Assembly: GCA_031972835.1 (NCBI GenBank) | Contig: DALYDX010000010.1 | Span: 1-26,237 of the forward strand | Direction of reading: 5' to 3' | DNA: 26,237 nt | Source: CAZLWF01 sp031972835 | GTDB lineage: Bacteria; Patescibacteriota; Minisyncoccia; Phycocordibacterales; UBA9973 | Shown: in pieces, positions 1 through 7,662 of the stretch | Layout: each line of letters begins with the position of its first letter | How positions within the stretch are numbered: position 1 is the stretch's first letter | Program-made: the position numbers and the translations under genes | The notes under the pieces: generated by a model | Databases searched by the model: none | The model's input: the letters and a program-made list of their open reading frames with translations, nothing else | What the model was told of the DNA's origin: nothing

Positions 1-617
1 GCAGGGGTAATCTTATTTTTTTCGATCATACTTCTCCCTCTATATAGCTCGAGATTGAAATGCTCAGCGAGACTGATAGCAGTCTCATAATCAACATATG
101 TGTTGATTCCCTGCCGGTCTTCTATAGTGAATTCTATATCACCAGAAGTGACACGGGTGAAATCATTGAGATCTGCGAGCATGCCATTCGTACACAATAC
201 GATTATTCCAGCTGGGTCATTTTTAATCCCATCATGGAAAATAAATGCAACAAGTTGATCAGTAATCTTTCCGTCGAAATATTTTCCAGTTTTATCCTGA
301 GCCTGAGCTTGCGCAGAACCGTAATAAAAAACAACGGAATCTACTTTTGCGTTTTGTTTGATAATATCAAGCTCTCTTGCGTAAGATACAACACGGCCGG
401 TCAGCCATTGGTTATCAGAGATAATATCCGCCATTTCGGCCGGACTACTCGCATCCTGCAATTGATTGTTCAATTGAATCAAATCTTCTGAAGGGTTAAC
501 CCTCATGGAAATGTCATTCACTAAGTCTAATTCCTCGCCTTTGGAGCAAGAAGCAAAAACCAGTGAGAGTGTAAGCATCGCGAAGAACGCGAGAGCAATT
601 TTTTTTGTTTTTTTCAT
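1..617 (-). CDS. Putative lipoprotein, 3' end cut by window edge
   Basis: An open frame of 205 codons runs from ATG at 617 to the left edge without a stop, so the C-terminus lies outside the window. The product starts MKKTKKIALAFFAMLTLSLV and continues FASC, a basic n-region, a hydrophobic core and a lipobox with the lipidated Cys at residue 24, so it should be exported and anchored in the membrane. The mature part is acidic and soluble, with a Q/A-rich patch (GSAQAQAQDKTGK). I do not recognise the family and propose no function. A good promoter sits just upstream (636-663), diverging from secG. A plus-strand open frame over the same bases (60-491) is a shadow: it has no promoter, while this frame has a signal peptide and promoter. 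Confidence 0.75.
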   Translation of the reverse strand, partial: MKKTKKIALAFFAMLTLSLVFASCSKGEELDLVNDISMRVNPSEDLIQLNNQLQDASSPAEMADIISDNQWLTGRVVSYARELDIIKQNAKVDSVVFYYGSAQAQAQDKTGKYFDGKITDQLVAFIFHDGIKNDPAGIIVLCTNGMLADLNDFTRVTSGDIEFTIEDRQGINTYVDYETAISLAEHFNLELYRGRSMIEKNKITP

Positions 618-635
618 TCAAACATATTTTTGCAA

Positions 636-663
636 ATTGTAGCATAAATAAACAATAAGTCAA
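636..663 (-). promoter_or_regulatory. Promoter of the lipoprotein gene
   Basis: Read on the minus strand: -35 TTGACT (663-658), 16-bp spacer, -10 TACAAT (641-636) preceded by TGC (extended -10). The start codon at 617 lies 18 bases past the -10 box. Confidence 0.7.
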
Positions 664-704
664 TATATTCTCCCCTAGCCTGGTCAGACTTCAAACATAT
701 TTAT

Positions 705-733
705 TTGCCAAAAATCCCCCAATCTGCTATGCT
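705..733 (+). promoter_or_regulatory. Promoter of secG, predicted leaderless
   Basis: -35 TTGCCA (705-710), 17-bp spacer, -10 TATGCT (728-733) preceded by TGC. Only seven bases separate the -10 from ATG 741, so transcription should begin at or within a base or two of the start codon. The TTG at 705, in frame with secG, is the -35 box and not a start codon. Confidence 0.65.
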
Positions 734-740
734 CATATCC

Positions 741-971
741 ATGAGTACGATCACTGAGGCATTGCCTTACATACAGATTTTTCTATCTATCATTCTAACT
801 GCATCAATTCTCCTACAGCAATCAAGCGCAGGCTTGGGTGGGACTTTTGGCGGTTCTGACAGTCTATCTACTTTCCATACACGTCGTGGTTTTGAGAAGG
901 TACTCTTTTATACAGCAATCATAACTGCTGTGTTGTTTGCAATTGCATCTTTTGCTGCAATCCTTGTATAG
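741..971 (+). CDS. secG: Preprotein translocase subunit SecG
   Basis: A 76-residue protein with two hydrophobic segments (about residues 5-25 and 52-75) joined by a glycine-rich loop, QQSSAGLGGTFGGSDS, followed by FHTRRGFEK. This is the SecG pattern, in which the LLQQ..AGLGG-like loop is the family hallmark. SecG is the small accessory subunit of the SecYEG channel. I chose ATG 741 over the in-frame TTG at 705 because 705-733 contains a good promoter with its -10 just upstream of 741. The solute-binding protein gene follows after 57 bases without an obvious terminator, so the two may be co-transcribed. Confidence 0.88.
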   Translation: MSTITEALPYIQIFLSIILTASILLQQSSAGLGGTFGGSDSLSTFHTRRGFEKVLFYTAIITAVLFAIASFAAILV

Positions 972-1028
972 ACTACAAAATGAAAATAGAAAGCAAGTAA
1001 ACTTGCGATCTGAAAAATATATCTCTAT

Positions 1029-2783
1029 ATGTTCAAAAACTTATTAATAAAAGCTCGTTCGCTTCGTTTTCCAAAAAAGACTGAGCTTGCGACAATCCCC
1101 CATTATCTGACCCGCCGTGAGTGGTTTGTTTTTGTTGGATTGATCATCGCTCTTGTCGTAACTACATTTTTAATACTCGAAAGAATAAATATGAACTTTA
1201 TCGTAAAAGTTCCTGTTGAAGGCGGATCTATAACAGAAGGCATAGTTGGAACACCTAGATTTATAAATCCTGTACTTGCACTATCTGATGCAGACGACGA
1301 TATAACGAGCGTAGTTTTTTCAGGACTAGTTAGAAAAACATCAGAAGGGATAATCATCCCAGACCTAGCAGAAAGTTACGAAATTTCAGATGACGGTCTC
1401 ACATATACTTTCACATTGAAAAAAGGTCTAGAATTTCACGACGGAAAACCTCTTACTACTGACGATATAGTATTCACAATAGAACGCATACAAGACCCAC
1501 TTTTGAAAAGTCCAAAACGTGTTGAGTGGGAAGGTGTCGAAGTAACCAAGATTGATGATCTAACTGTATCGTTCACATTGAGGCAGAGATTTGCATCTTT
1601 TTTGGAAAATGCTACTTTGGGAATTCTGCCATACCACATATGGAAAGACATTCCGATAGAGGAATGGAATTTCAGCGAATACAATGCAAACGCAATCGGC
1701 TCTGGTCCATTTGAGATCAATAAGATTAGTAAAAAAAGTTCTGGTGCTCCAAGTTCTTACTCTCTAGATTCATTCAATGAATTTGCATTGGGCAAACCAT
1801 ACTTGCGTCATATTACATTCAACTTTTATGTAAATGAAGATGACATGATCCGCGCGTATAAAAGTGGTTCTATAGAATCCATGAGTGCAATATCTCCGGA
1901 AAAAGCCCTTTTGTTGGAAGGATCAGGAAGCAGAGTAGAAACTACAACACTACCTAGAATATTTGGATTATTTTTCAACCAAAACCAAGCACCTATATTT
2001 CTAGACAAGAAAGTTATCGCAGCTTTTGACAAAGCAGTAGACAAAGACCGTATAATAAGCGAAGTGTTACACAATTACGGTAAATCAATCGACAGTCCGA
2101 TACCAAAAACACTTCTACGTGGAACATCTGTATCAAGCGATGTACCTATGAGCAGTTCAGCAGAGGAAGCTATGAAAATCTTGGAGAGTGACGGTTGGGT
2201 AAAAGGTGCCGATGGAATCTATGAGAAAAAAAGTAAAACCGGAACAGTACGCCTCGCTTTTTCAATCTCAACAGGTGATGCTCCAGAATTAAAACAAGCA
2301 GGAGAAATAGTAAAAGAAAATCTTGAAGCGATAGGTGCGAGCGTAGAATTAAAAATATTTGAAATCGGAGTATTGAACCAAAATGTAATCCGTCCACGAA
2401 AATACGATGTGCTTCTATTTGGACAAATAATCAGCACCGAAAATGACCTGTTTGCTTTCTGGCATTCATCACAGCGTAACGACCCAGGATTAAATATCGC
2501 ACTTTACACAAACACAAAAACGGATTCGTATTTAGAAAAAGCTCAAGGGTTGCTGTCTAGTGAAGACAGATTAGCAAACTATATAAAGTTCGAAGAGGTC
2601 ATAAAGAGTGACCACGCTGCTGTCTTTATGTACTCCCCTGATTTTATTTATGTACTACCAAAAAAATTACAAGGATTAACTGTCGATCATATTGTCGAAC
2701 CTCATGATCGACTCACCACAATATATAAGTGGTATAAAGAGAGCGATGCAGTATGGAAAATATTTGCCCGTTCGAATGAATAA
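1029..2783 (+). CDS. Membrane-anchored family 5 extracellular solute-binding protein (peptide/nickel-binding type)
   Basis: 584 residues. After a short basic N-terminus a single membrane segment (about 31-52, FVGLIIALVVTTFLIL) anchors the protein; there is no lipobox. The rest matches SBP_bac_5/OppA-type proteins: GTPRFINPVLALSDADDDI, VFSGLVRK, LAESYEISDDGLTYTFTLKKG, the typical FHDGKPLTTDDIVFTIER motif, and a late substrate-domain pattern. Such proteins normally deliver peptides to an ABC importer, but no permease or ATPase of that kind is nearby, so the partner and ligand are unknown. It sits between secG and the RNase J gene, with 57- and 7-base gaps, suggesting one transcript. No Shine-Dalgarno sequence precedes the ATG. 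Confidence 0.85.
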   Translation: MFKNLLIKARSLRFPKKTELATIPHYLTRREWFVFVGLIIALVVTTFLILERINMNFIVKVPVEGGSITEGIVGTPRFINPVLALSDADDDITSVVFSGLVRKTSEGIIIPDLAESYEISDDGLTYTFTLKKGLEFHDGKPLTTDDIVFTIERIQDPLLKSPKRVEWEGVEVTKIDDLTVSFTLRQRFASFLENATLGILPYHIWKDIPIEEWNFSEYNANAIGSGPFEINKISKKSSGAPSSYSLDSFNEFALGKPYLRHITFNFYVNEDDMIRAYKSGSIESMSAISPEKALLLEGSGSRVETTTLPRIFGLFFNQNQAPIFLDKKVIAAFDKAVDKDRIISEVLHNYGKSIDSPIPKTLLRGTSVSSDVPMSSSAEEAMKILESDGWVKGADGIYEKKSKTGTVRLAFSISTGDAPELKQAGEIVKENLEAIGASVELKIFEIGVLNQNVIRPRKYDVLLFGQIISTENDLFAFWHSSQRNDPGLNIALYTNTKTDSYLEKAQGLLSSEDRLANYIKFEEVIKSDHAAVFMYSPDFIYVLPKKLQGLTVDHIVEPHDRLTTIYKWYKESDAVWKIFARSNE

Positions 2784-2790
2784 ATAATTT

Positions 2791-4731
2791 ATGCAGAAAA
2801 TACAAAAACCAATAGCAAAGAAAGTTCCTCACGAAGGACACAAGGACACAAAAAGTCATATTACTCATCCACATCACCCACACACAAATACAAAACCAAG
2901 CGATGACAAGAAAGCTTTCCCAAAGAGCGCGCCAAAGAGAAGTGGTGGGTATCGTTACCAAAAACATGGATCTCGTAAAAATGGAATCCAGAGTGTAACC
3001 ACTCACCTACCAAGCAACAAACCAAAACAAACTGGGCATATTCCACCTGCAGCTCCTGGTGTAATACGAATCATCCCACTCGGTGGAGTAGAAGAGATCG
3101 GCAAGAACATGACTGCAATTGAAATCGGCAACGATATCATAGTTGTTGACGCTGGAATGCAGTTCAAAACTGATGATACTCCAGGTATAGACTACATCAT
3201 CCCAAACACTACATATCTCGAAGAACGCAAAGACAAGATCCGCGCCATGATCATAACTCACGGACACTTAGACCATATTGGAGGTGTACCTATAGTGATG
3301 GATCGTATTGGAAACCCGCCGATATACTCTCGTAATCTTTCCGTGCTTCTGATGAAGAAACGCCAATCAGAATTTCCACATCTAAAGCCACTAGATTTTC
3401 ATGTAGTTGAAAACGATTCTGTTATAACAGTCGGAAATATAAAAGTCCGCTTCTTTGGTGTGACTCATACTGTTCCAGATTCAATGGGAATCATAGTAGA
3501 AACACCATACGGATGGATTGTGACTCCTGGTGACTACAAACTCGAACACCAAAATGGAATCCCGTCAGACAGAGAAGAAAAAGAATACGCTATTTTCGAT
3601 AAAGCAAAAGTTTTACTGCTCATGACAGACTCCACAAACATTGAAAACCCTGATTGGGCGATTCCAGAAAGTGAAGTTCACAAAGGACTTGAGAGTATTA
3701 TAAAAAGTGTAAAAGGCCGTCTTATCATCGCAGCTTTCGCATCTCATATCGAGCGTTTGATCAAAGTTGTAGAAATAGCTGAGGAACTAAACAAACACAT
3801 AGTACTCGAAGGACGTAGTATGAAAACAAACATGGAAGTTTCTATACAAGCTGGACTCCTAAATCCTAAAAAAGGAACTATCATACCGATTGAAGATGTA
3901 GAAAAATACCCACCAGACCGAATCATAATACTATCAACAGGAGGACAAGGAGAAGAATTCTCTGCTCTGATGCGTGCGTCAAATAAAACTCATAAAAATT
4001 TCAGACTTGGCAAAGGCGACACTATTGTCCTATCAGCTTCTATCGTGCCAGGTAACGAGCTAAATGTACAAAAACTAAAAGACAACCTAGCTCGCCAAGG
4101 TGTACGTATAATCCACTACCGAACTAGTGAGGTTTCGATTCACTCAACAGGACACGGAAATGTCCCTGAGATAAAATGGCTTCACAACAAGACTCATCCA
4201 AAATTCTTCATCCCTATCCACGGCAATCACTACATGTTGAAGCTTCACAAAGAACTTGCACTTACACTTGGCATGCAAGATAGTCATGTGATTGTACCTG
4301 ACAATGGATCGATCATAGAAATAGTTGAAGATGGAAATAAAATGGTACTACGAAAAGAAAAGGCTCCATCCGGAAACATGATGGTGGACGGCTTCTCTGT
4401 GGGTGACGAACAGGAAGTTGTAATACGCGACCGCAGAATGCTTGCAGAAGACGGTATGTTCATAGTTATGGCAATCGTGGACAATAAAACTGGGAAACTC
4501 AAAAAATCTCCAGACCTAATCTCACGTGGTTTTGTATATCTAAAAGAAAACCAAGAGCTACTTCGCCAAGCACGTATTATAATCAAGAAAACTATCGAAG
4601 ATACTACAAGCGGAGCAAATCCAATCAACTTTGATTATGTAAAAGGCGCTGTAACCGACGAAGTCTCAAAGTTTCTATTCCAAAAAACTGCAAAACGTCC
4701 ACTTGTGATCCCAGTTCTCCTTAGCATGTAA
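2791..4731 (+). CDS. rnj: Ribonuclease J family (metallo-beta-lactamase/beta-CASP RNase)
   Basis: 646 residues. The metallo-beta-lactamase core begins near residue 90 (IRIIPLGGVEEIGKNMTAIE) and has the zinc motif HGHLDH at 157-162, then GVTHTVPDS and LLMTDSTN. The beta-CASP region follows (STGGQGEEFSALMR), then HSTGHG (His451, His455) and IPIHGNHYML near 474-483, and the C-terminal RNase J domain. RNase J degrades and matures RNA by endo- and 5'-to-3' exonuclease action. Oddly, the first ~85 residues are a low-complexity extension rich in Lys, His and Pro, absent from the Bacillus enzymes as I know them and possibly RNA-binding. The gene follows the solute-binding protein gene after seven bases, so it is probably read from the same transcript. 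Confidence 0.92.
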   Translation: MQKIQKPIAKKVPHEGHKDTKSHITHPHHPHTNTKPSDDKKAFPKSAPKRSGGYRYQKHGSRKNGIQSVTTHLPSNKPKQTGHIPPAAPGVIRIIPLGGVEEIGKNMTAIEIGNDIIVVDAGMQFKTDDTPGIDYIIPNTTYLEERKDKIRAMIITHGHLDHIGGVPIVMDRIGNPPIYSRNLSVLLMKKRQSEFPHLKPLDFHVVENDSVITVGNIKVRFFGVTHTVPDSMGIIVETPYGWIVTPGDYKLEHQNGIPSDREEKEYAIFDKAKVLLLMTDSTNIENPDWAIPESEVHKGLESIIKSVKGRLIIAAFASHIERLIKVVEIAEELNKHIVLEGRSMKTNMEVSIQAGLLNPKKGTIIPIEDVEKYPPDRIIILSTGGQGEEFSALMRASNKTHKNFRLGKGDTIVLSASIVPGNELNVQKLKDNLARQGVRIIHYRTSEVSIHSTGHGNVPEIKWLHNKTHPKFFIPIHGNHYMLKLHKELALTLGMQDSHVIVPDNGSIIEIVEDGNKMVLRKEKAPSGNMMVDGFSVGDEQEVVIRDRRMLAEDGMFIVMAIVDNKTGKLKKSPDLISRGFVYLKENQELLRQARIIIKKTIEDTTSGANPINFDYVKGAVTDEVSKFLFQKTAKRPLVIPVLLSM

Positions 4732-4737
4732 TATACA

Positions 4738-4746
4738 TGTTATAAT
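4738..4746 (+). promoter_or_regulatory. Extended -10 promoter of MFS gene, predicted leaderless
   Basis: TGT plus a perfect TATAAT (4741-4746). No convincing -35 is seen, as often with extended -10 promoters. ATG 4755 is eight bases downstream, predicting a leaderless or near-leaderless mRNA. Confidence 0.6.
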
Positions 4747-4754
4747 CTCATATA

Positions 4755-5912
4755 ATGCGCAATATTCTTCCAATCGTAAAAATAATTTATACGGCGAGTT
4801 TTTTCTTTGCACTCCAGATTGCGATCGCTTCGTATATAAACTCTACTTTCATAAGTGGGATAATATCCGAATCAATAGTTGGTATCGCCTTCACAGTAAG
4901 TGCGCTGTTTACTCTCGTAGGACTTTCCTCTATACCGAAGATCATAAGTAGATTTGGCAACAAACACACCCTACTAGCACTACTCGTACTAAACTTTACT
5001 GCACTTCTAGGTATAACTTCGCATGGTAATCCGACAATACAACTGATCGGATTTTTGGGGTATCTCATAACAAACAATCTGATCGTATTTTCCTTTGATA
5101 TATTTGTTCAGCATTTTTCCGACAATCTAAAAGTCGGGAGTATGCGTGGATTTTATCTGACAATAATAAACATAGCTTGGGTCTTATCACCAATACTATC
5201 TGGATTCTTAATCAGTCGAGGTGGATTCCAGATGCTATATGGCGTAGCTATGATGTTTGTTTTTATAGTGTTTTATATAATTCTCGCGAAAGTAAAAAAC
5301 TATCATGACGCACCGTACGTGCGAGCGCCATTTATGCATACACTCAAACTTTTGTGGAGTAAACATGAACTACGTTCCATCACAGTACTAAACTTTGTTC
5401 TACAGTTCTTCTATGCATGGATGATTATCTACACACCACTATATCTGCACGAACATATCGGATTCTCTTGGGAAAACATAGGTGTGATTTTCACTATAAT
5501 GCTCCTACCGTTTATATTGTTTGAACTACCACTCGGTAAAAGATCTGATACACACGGAGAGAGAAGTCTCTTGATCTTTGGTCTCGTAATCATGGGTGTA
5601 GCAACATTATTTTTGCCAACCTTGCCAAAGAACTTGATCATCTGGGCGATGTTTTTATTCCTCACACGTGTCGGTGCGGCAATATCTGAAGTCATGATTG
5701 AAGTTCATTTTTTCAAAAAAGTTACAGACAAGGACAGCAACTTCATAAGTGTATTCCGAGACATGTCCCCGCTCGCCTTCGTGATCGCTCCGATCTTCGG
5801 AACACTCATAATTGGGATACTTCCTTTTAAAATGCTATACATAATACTCGGAGTATTCGTACTCACTGGAATCTTCTATGCCTATAAACTCAAAGATGCT
5901 CAAGCAAAATAA
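4755..5912 (+). CDS. Major facilitator superfamily transporter
   Basis: 385 residues with about 11-12 hydrophobic segments spread over the full length and short basic loops, as expected for an MFS secondary transporter in the cytoplasmic membrane. The loop FELPLGKRSDTHGERSLL resembles the MFS motif A (G-x-x-x-D-x-x-G-R/K-R/K) between helices of the second half, and the N-terminal half has SKIISRFGNKHTLL at the matching position. The substrate cannot be deduced; drug/efflux-type MFS is the nearest general match. It has its own extended -10 promoter. The pseudouridine synthase gene overlaps its 3' end by 17 bases, so translation of the two may be coupled. Confidence 0.8.
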   Translation: MRNILPIVKIIYTASFFFALQIAIASYINSTFISGIISESIVGIAFTVSALFTLVGLSSIPKIISRFGNKHTLLALLVLNFTALLGITSHGNPTIQLIGFLGYLITNNLIVFSFDIFVQHFSDNLKVGSMRGFYLTIINIAWVLSPILSGFLISRGGFQMLYGVAMMFVFIVFYIILAKVKNYHDAPYVRAPFMHTLKLLWSKHELRSITVLNFVLQFFYAWMIIYTPLYLHEHIGFSWENIGVIFTIMLLPFILFELPLGKRSDTHGERSLLIFGLVIMGVATLFLPTLPKNLIIWAMFLFLTRVGAAISEVMIEVHFFKKVTDKDSNFISVFRDMSPLAFVIAPIFGTLIIGILPFKMLYIILGVFVLTGIFYAYKLKDAQAK

Positions 5913-6621
5913 AAAGATAAATACACCAGAACCTGTGAGACTAAACCATTATCTCGCACTCAAAAATATCGCCACACGCCGTGGTGCAGATAAACTGATC
6001 GAGGGCGGTCTTGTAAAAGTAAACGGCAAAGTCGCAACACTTGGCATGAAAGTCACCGATGCTGACAAGGTAGAAGTGACCAAGGACAAAGCTCATGAAT
6101 ACAGATATATCGCATATCACAAACCAGTCGGTATTGTAACCGTAGGACCAAACGAGGGCGAACGTGCAATCCCTGTAAAAACATTTGGTGCTGATATGTT
6201 CCCTATCGGACGGCTCGACAAAGACTCTCATGGACTCATCATACTTACAAACGACGGACGTGTGACCGGAGCACTGCTTGATCCAAAGAAAAATCATGAA
6301 AAAGAATACCGTATCGCAGTAAACAAACCCATCACAAACAATCTACTTCGTGGAATGAAAGAAGGGATCAGAATCGGACTCGGTGTAAATACTCGTCCTG
6401 CAAAAGTACGCAAAGTAAATCCAGAGACTCTGGAGATAGTACTAACTGAAGGCAAGAATCGCCAGATCAGACGTATGTGTATGGCGTATGGATTCGATGT
6501 AGTTGAACTCGTACGTTTTCGAATCATGAATGTCCTGCTTGGTGACCTAAAACCAGGCCAACACAGATCTCTCATGGGCGCTGAACTCGAAACTTTTTTG
6601 AAACAGCTTGGATTAAAATAA
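5896..6621 (+). CDS. rluF: Pseudouridine synthase, RsuA/RluB/RluF family, RluF-like
   Basis: 241 residues from ATG 5896 (an alternative in-frame ATG lies at 5878; both overlap the MFS gene). An S4 RNA-binding domain (about 15-62, VRLNHYLALKNIATRRGADK) precedes the catalytic domain. The active-site motif is GRLDKDSHGLIILTNDG with catalytic Asp108, followed by NHEKEYRIAV and NRQIRRMCMAYGFDVVELVR, then FRIMNVLLGDL. The RIMNV stretch and HEKEY match RluF, which modifies 23S rRNA at U2604 in E. coli, better than RsuA or RluB. The subfamily call is therefore moderate, the superfamily call strong. It ends at a terminator shared with the converging methyltransferase gene. Confidence 0.8.
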   Translation: MLKQNKKINTPEPVRLNHYLALKNIATRRGADKLIEGGLVKVNGKVATLGMKVTDADKVEVTKDKAHEYRYIAYHKPVGIVTVGPNEGERAIPVKTFGADMFPIGRLDKDSHGLIILTNDGRVTGALLDPKKNHEKEYRIAVNKPITNNLLRGMKEGIRIGLGVNTRPAKVRKVNPETLEIVLTEGKNRQIRRMCMAYGFDVVELVRFRIMNVLLGDLKPGQHRSLMGAELETFLKQLGLK

Positions 6622-6624
6622 AAC

Positions 6625-6648
6625 AAAACCCGCAATTGTGCGGGTTTT
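6625..6648. terminator. Bidirectional intrinsic terminator between convergent genes
   Basis: A 10-bp stem AAAACCCGCA / TGCGGGTTTT with a four-base loop. A-runs before and T-runs after serve both strands. The plus-strand tail continues as TTTTAAATTT. Confidence 0.85.
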
Positions 6649-6655
6649 AAATTTA

Positions 6656-7573
6656 TTAGAAGATAACTATCTTGAGCTTGTGCCAAAAATAGTATCCGTC
6701 ATGAGATTCTTGTGTAAGTCCCTTGTTTTTTACAAGGTATTCCATCCAAGATTTATTATTTAATACATTATAAACCTTCAACGGAACAACCATTGAATCA
6801 ATCTCAGTAACAGTGATACTTCTTTCTTTCAATAATGGGTCAATTACACAGTCTGACAAACTTGAAATGTTCGTAACCAGAACCCCACCCGGATTCAAAT
6901 GTTCCTTCCCTTTTTCGAGCAGGTATGCAAGTAAGCTCACACCCTCATATGGGTTGTCATCGATACTTTTCGGACGCGGGATGTATGGTGGATTGCAGAC
7001 TATGAGATCAAAAGTATTGTCTTTGATAAACTCGAGTGCGTCCCCAACCGCAAATTCTGCACGAGGATCTTGTATATTCTCGCGAGTGCAGTCGATCGAC
7101 TTTTGATTTAAATCAATCATATAAATTTTTTCTACACTTGGAACATGATCCAAAATGTATTTGGAAATGAATCCTGACCCCGGCCCAATCTCCAAAACTT
7201 TTTTGATTCCAGACAAATCAACTTTTGATAACGCCCTACAAAACAAAAGCGTATCGATAGATGGTCCCCATACTCCAGGGAATCGTTTCTGCTCAAAACG
7301 AACCACAGTCCCATCATATTCAGTGATCTTGATTGGTGCACTATAAAGCGCAAAAACTGTATCACGCTTGATTGGATCAAATTGTGCAATCCTGTAGTTG
7401 TCTGTAACGAGAACTGGGTCGTCTATCGTGACCACTTCTATTTCCTCGTTCTCGTCTCTTGCGTATACTCGATTGCCGACTTCGTCAGTATCGTGACCCA
7501 TGATCTGGGCTAGTTCATTGCCAAAGGCAGAAAGTGTAAGTTTCTTCAAGTCCTTATCGAAATGTAATTTCAT
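6656..7573 (-). CDS. Class I SAM-dependent methyltransferase, HemK/PrmC-like
   Basis: 305 residues. SAM-binding motif I is VLEIGPGSG (127-135), with acidic IDLN after the next strand. The motif NPPYIP at 194-199 is the NPPY signature of N-methyltransferases acting on amide or amine nitrogen, best known from PrmC/HemK, which methylates the GGQ glutamine of release factors. The N-terminal ~100 residues do not look like the usual PrmC helical domain, and the region after NPPYIPRP is shorter than I expect. A role on release factors is thus possible (prfB is in this window) but not shown; another protein- or DNA-adenine-type substrate remains possible. It has its own promoter, divergent from icd. 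Confidence 0.7.
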   Translation of the reverse strand: MKLHFDKDLKKLTLSAFGNELAQIMGHDTDEVGNRVYARDENEEIEVVTIDDPVLVTDNYRIAQFDPIKRDTVFALYSAPIKITEYDGTVVRFEQKRFPGVWGPSIDTLLFCRALSKVDLSGIKKVLEIGPGSGFISKYILDHVPSVEKIYMIDLNQKSIDCTRENIQDPRAEFAVGDALEFIKDNTFDLIVCNPPYIPRPKSIDDNPYEGVSLLAYLLEKGKEHLNPGGVLVTNISSLSDCVIDPLLKERSITVTEIDSMVVPLKVYNVLNNKSWMEYLVKNKGLTQESHDGYYFWHKLKIVIF

Positions 7574-7582
7574 ATGTACGTT

Positions 7583-7591
7583 ATTTTAGCA
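7583..7591 (-). promoter_or_regulatory. Extended -10 promoter of the methyltransferase gene, predicted leaderless
   Basis: On the minus strand TGC + TAAAAT, with nine bases from the -10 to the ATG at 7573. The predicted leader is about 0-3 bases. Confidence 0.5.
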
Positions 7592-7613
7592 GAGCTTAGC
7601 AGAAAAGCTTAGC
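7586..7613. repeat. Three TTAGC repeats between divergent promoters
   Basis: TTAGC occurs at 7586, 7596 and 7609, the first two as TTAGCAGA. They overlap the minus-strand -10 region and abut the -35 of icd at 7615, a position where a regulator could affect both genes. The operator role is inference only. Confidence 0.35.
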
Positions 7614-7614
7614 T

Positions 7615-7643
7615 TTGACAAGTGGGGGTATTTATGCTAGAAT
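7615..7643 (+). promoter_or_regulatory. Near-consensus promoter of icd
   Basis: -35 TTGACA (perfect), 17-bp spacer, -10 TAGAAT preceded by TGC. ATG 7663 lies 19 bases past the -10. This is one of the strongest-looking promoters in the window. Confidence 0.8.
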
Positions 7644-7662
7644 GTAGAAAAATAATCGTACT

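Noticed and set aside
60..491. Plus-strand open frame of 143 codons at the left edge
   Set aside because: It lies opposite a longer minus-strand frame with signal peptide, lipobox and a strong promoter; its own product has no family features.
705..740. TTG start at 705 for secG
   Set aside because: These bases are the -35 and -10 boxes; ATG 741 gives a normal SecG N-terminus.
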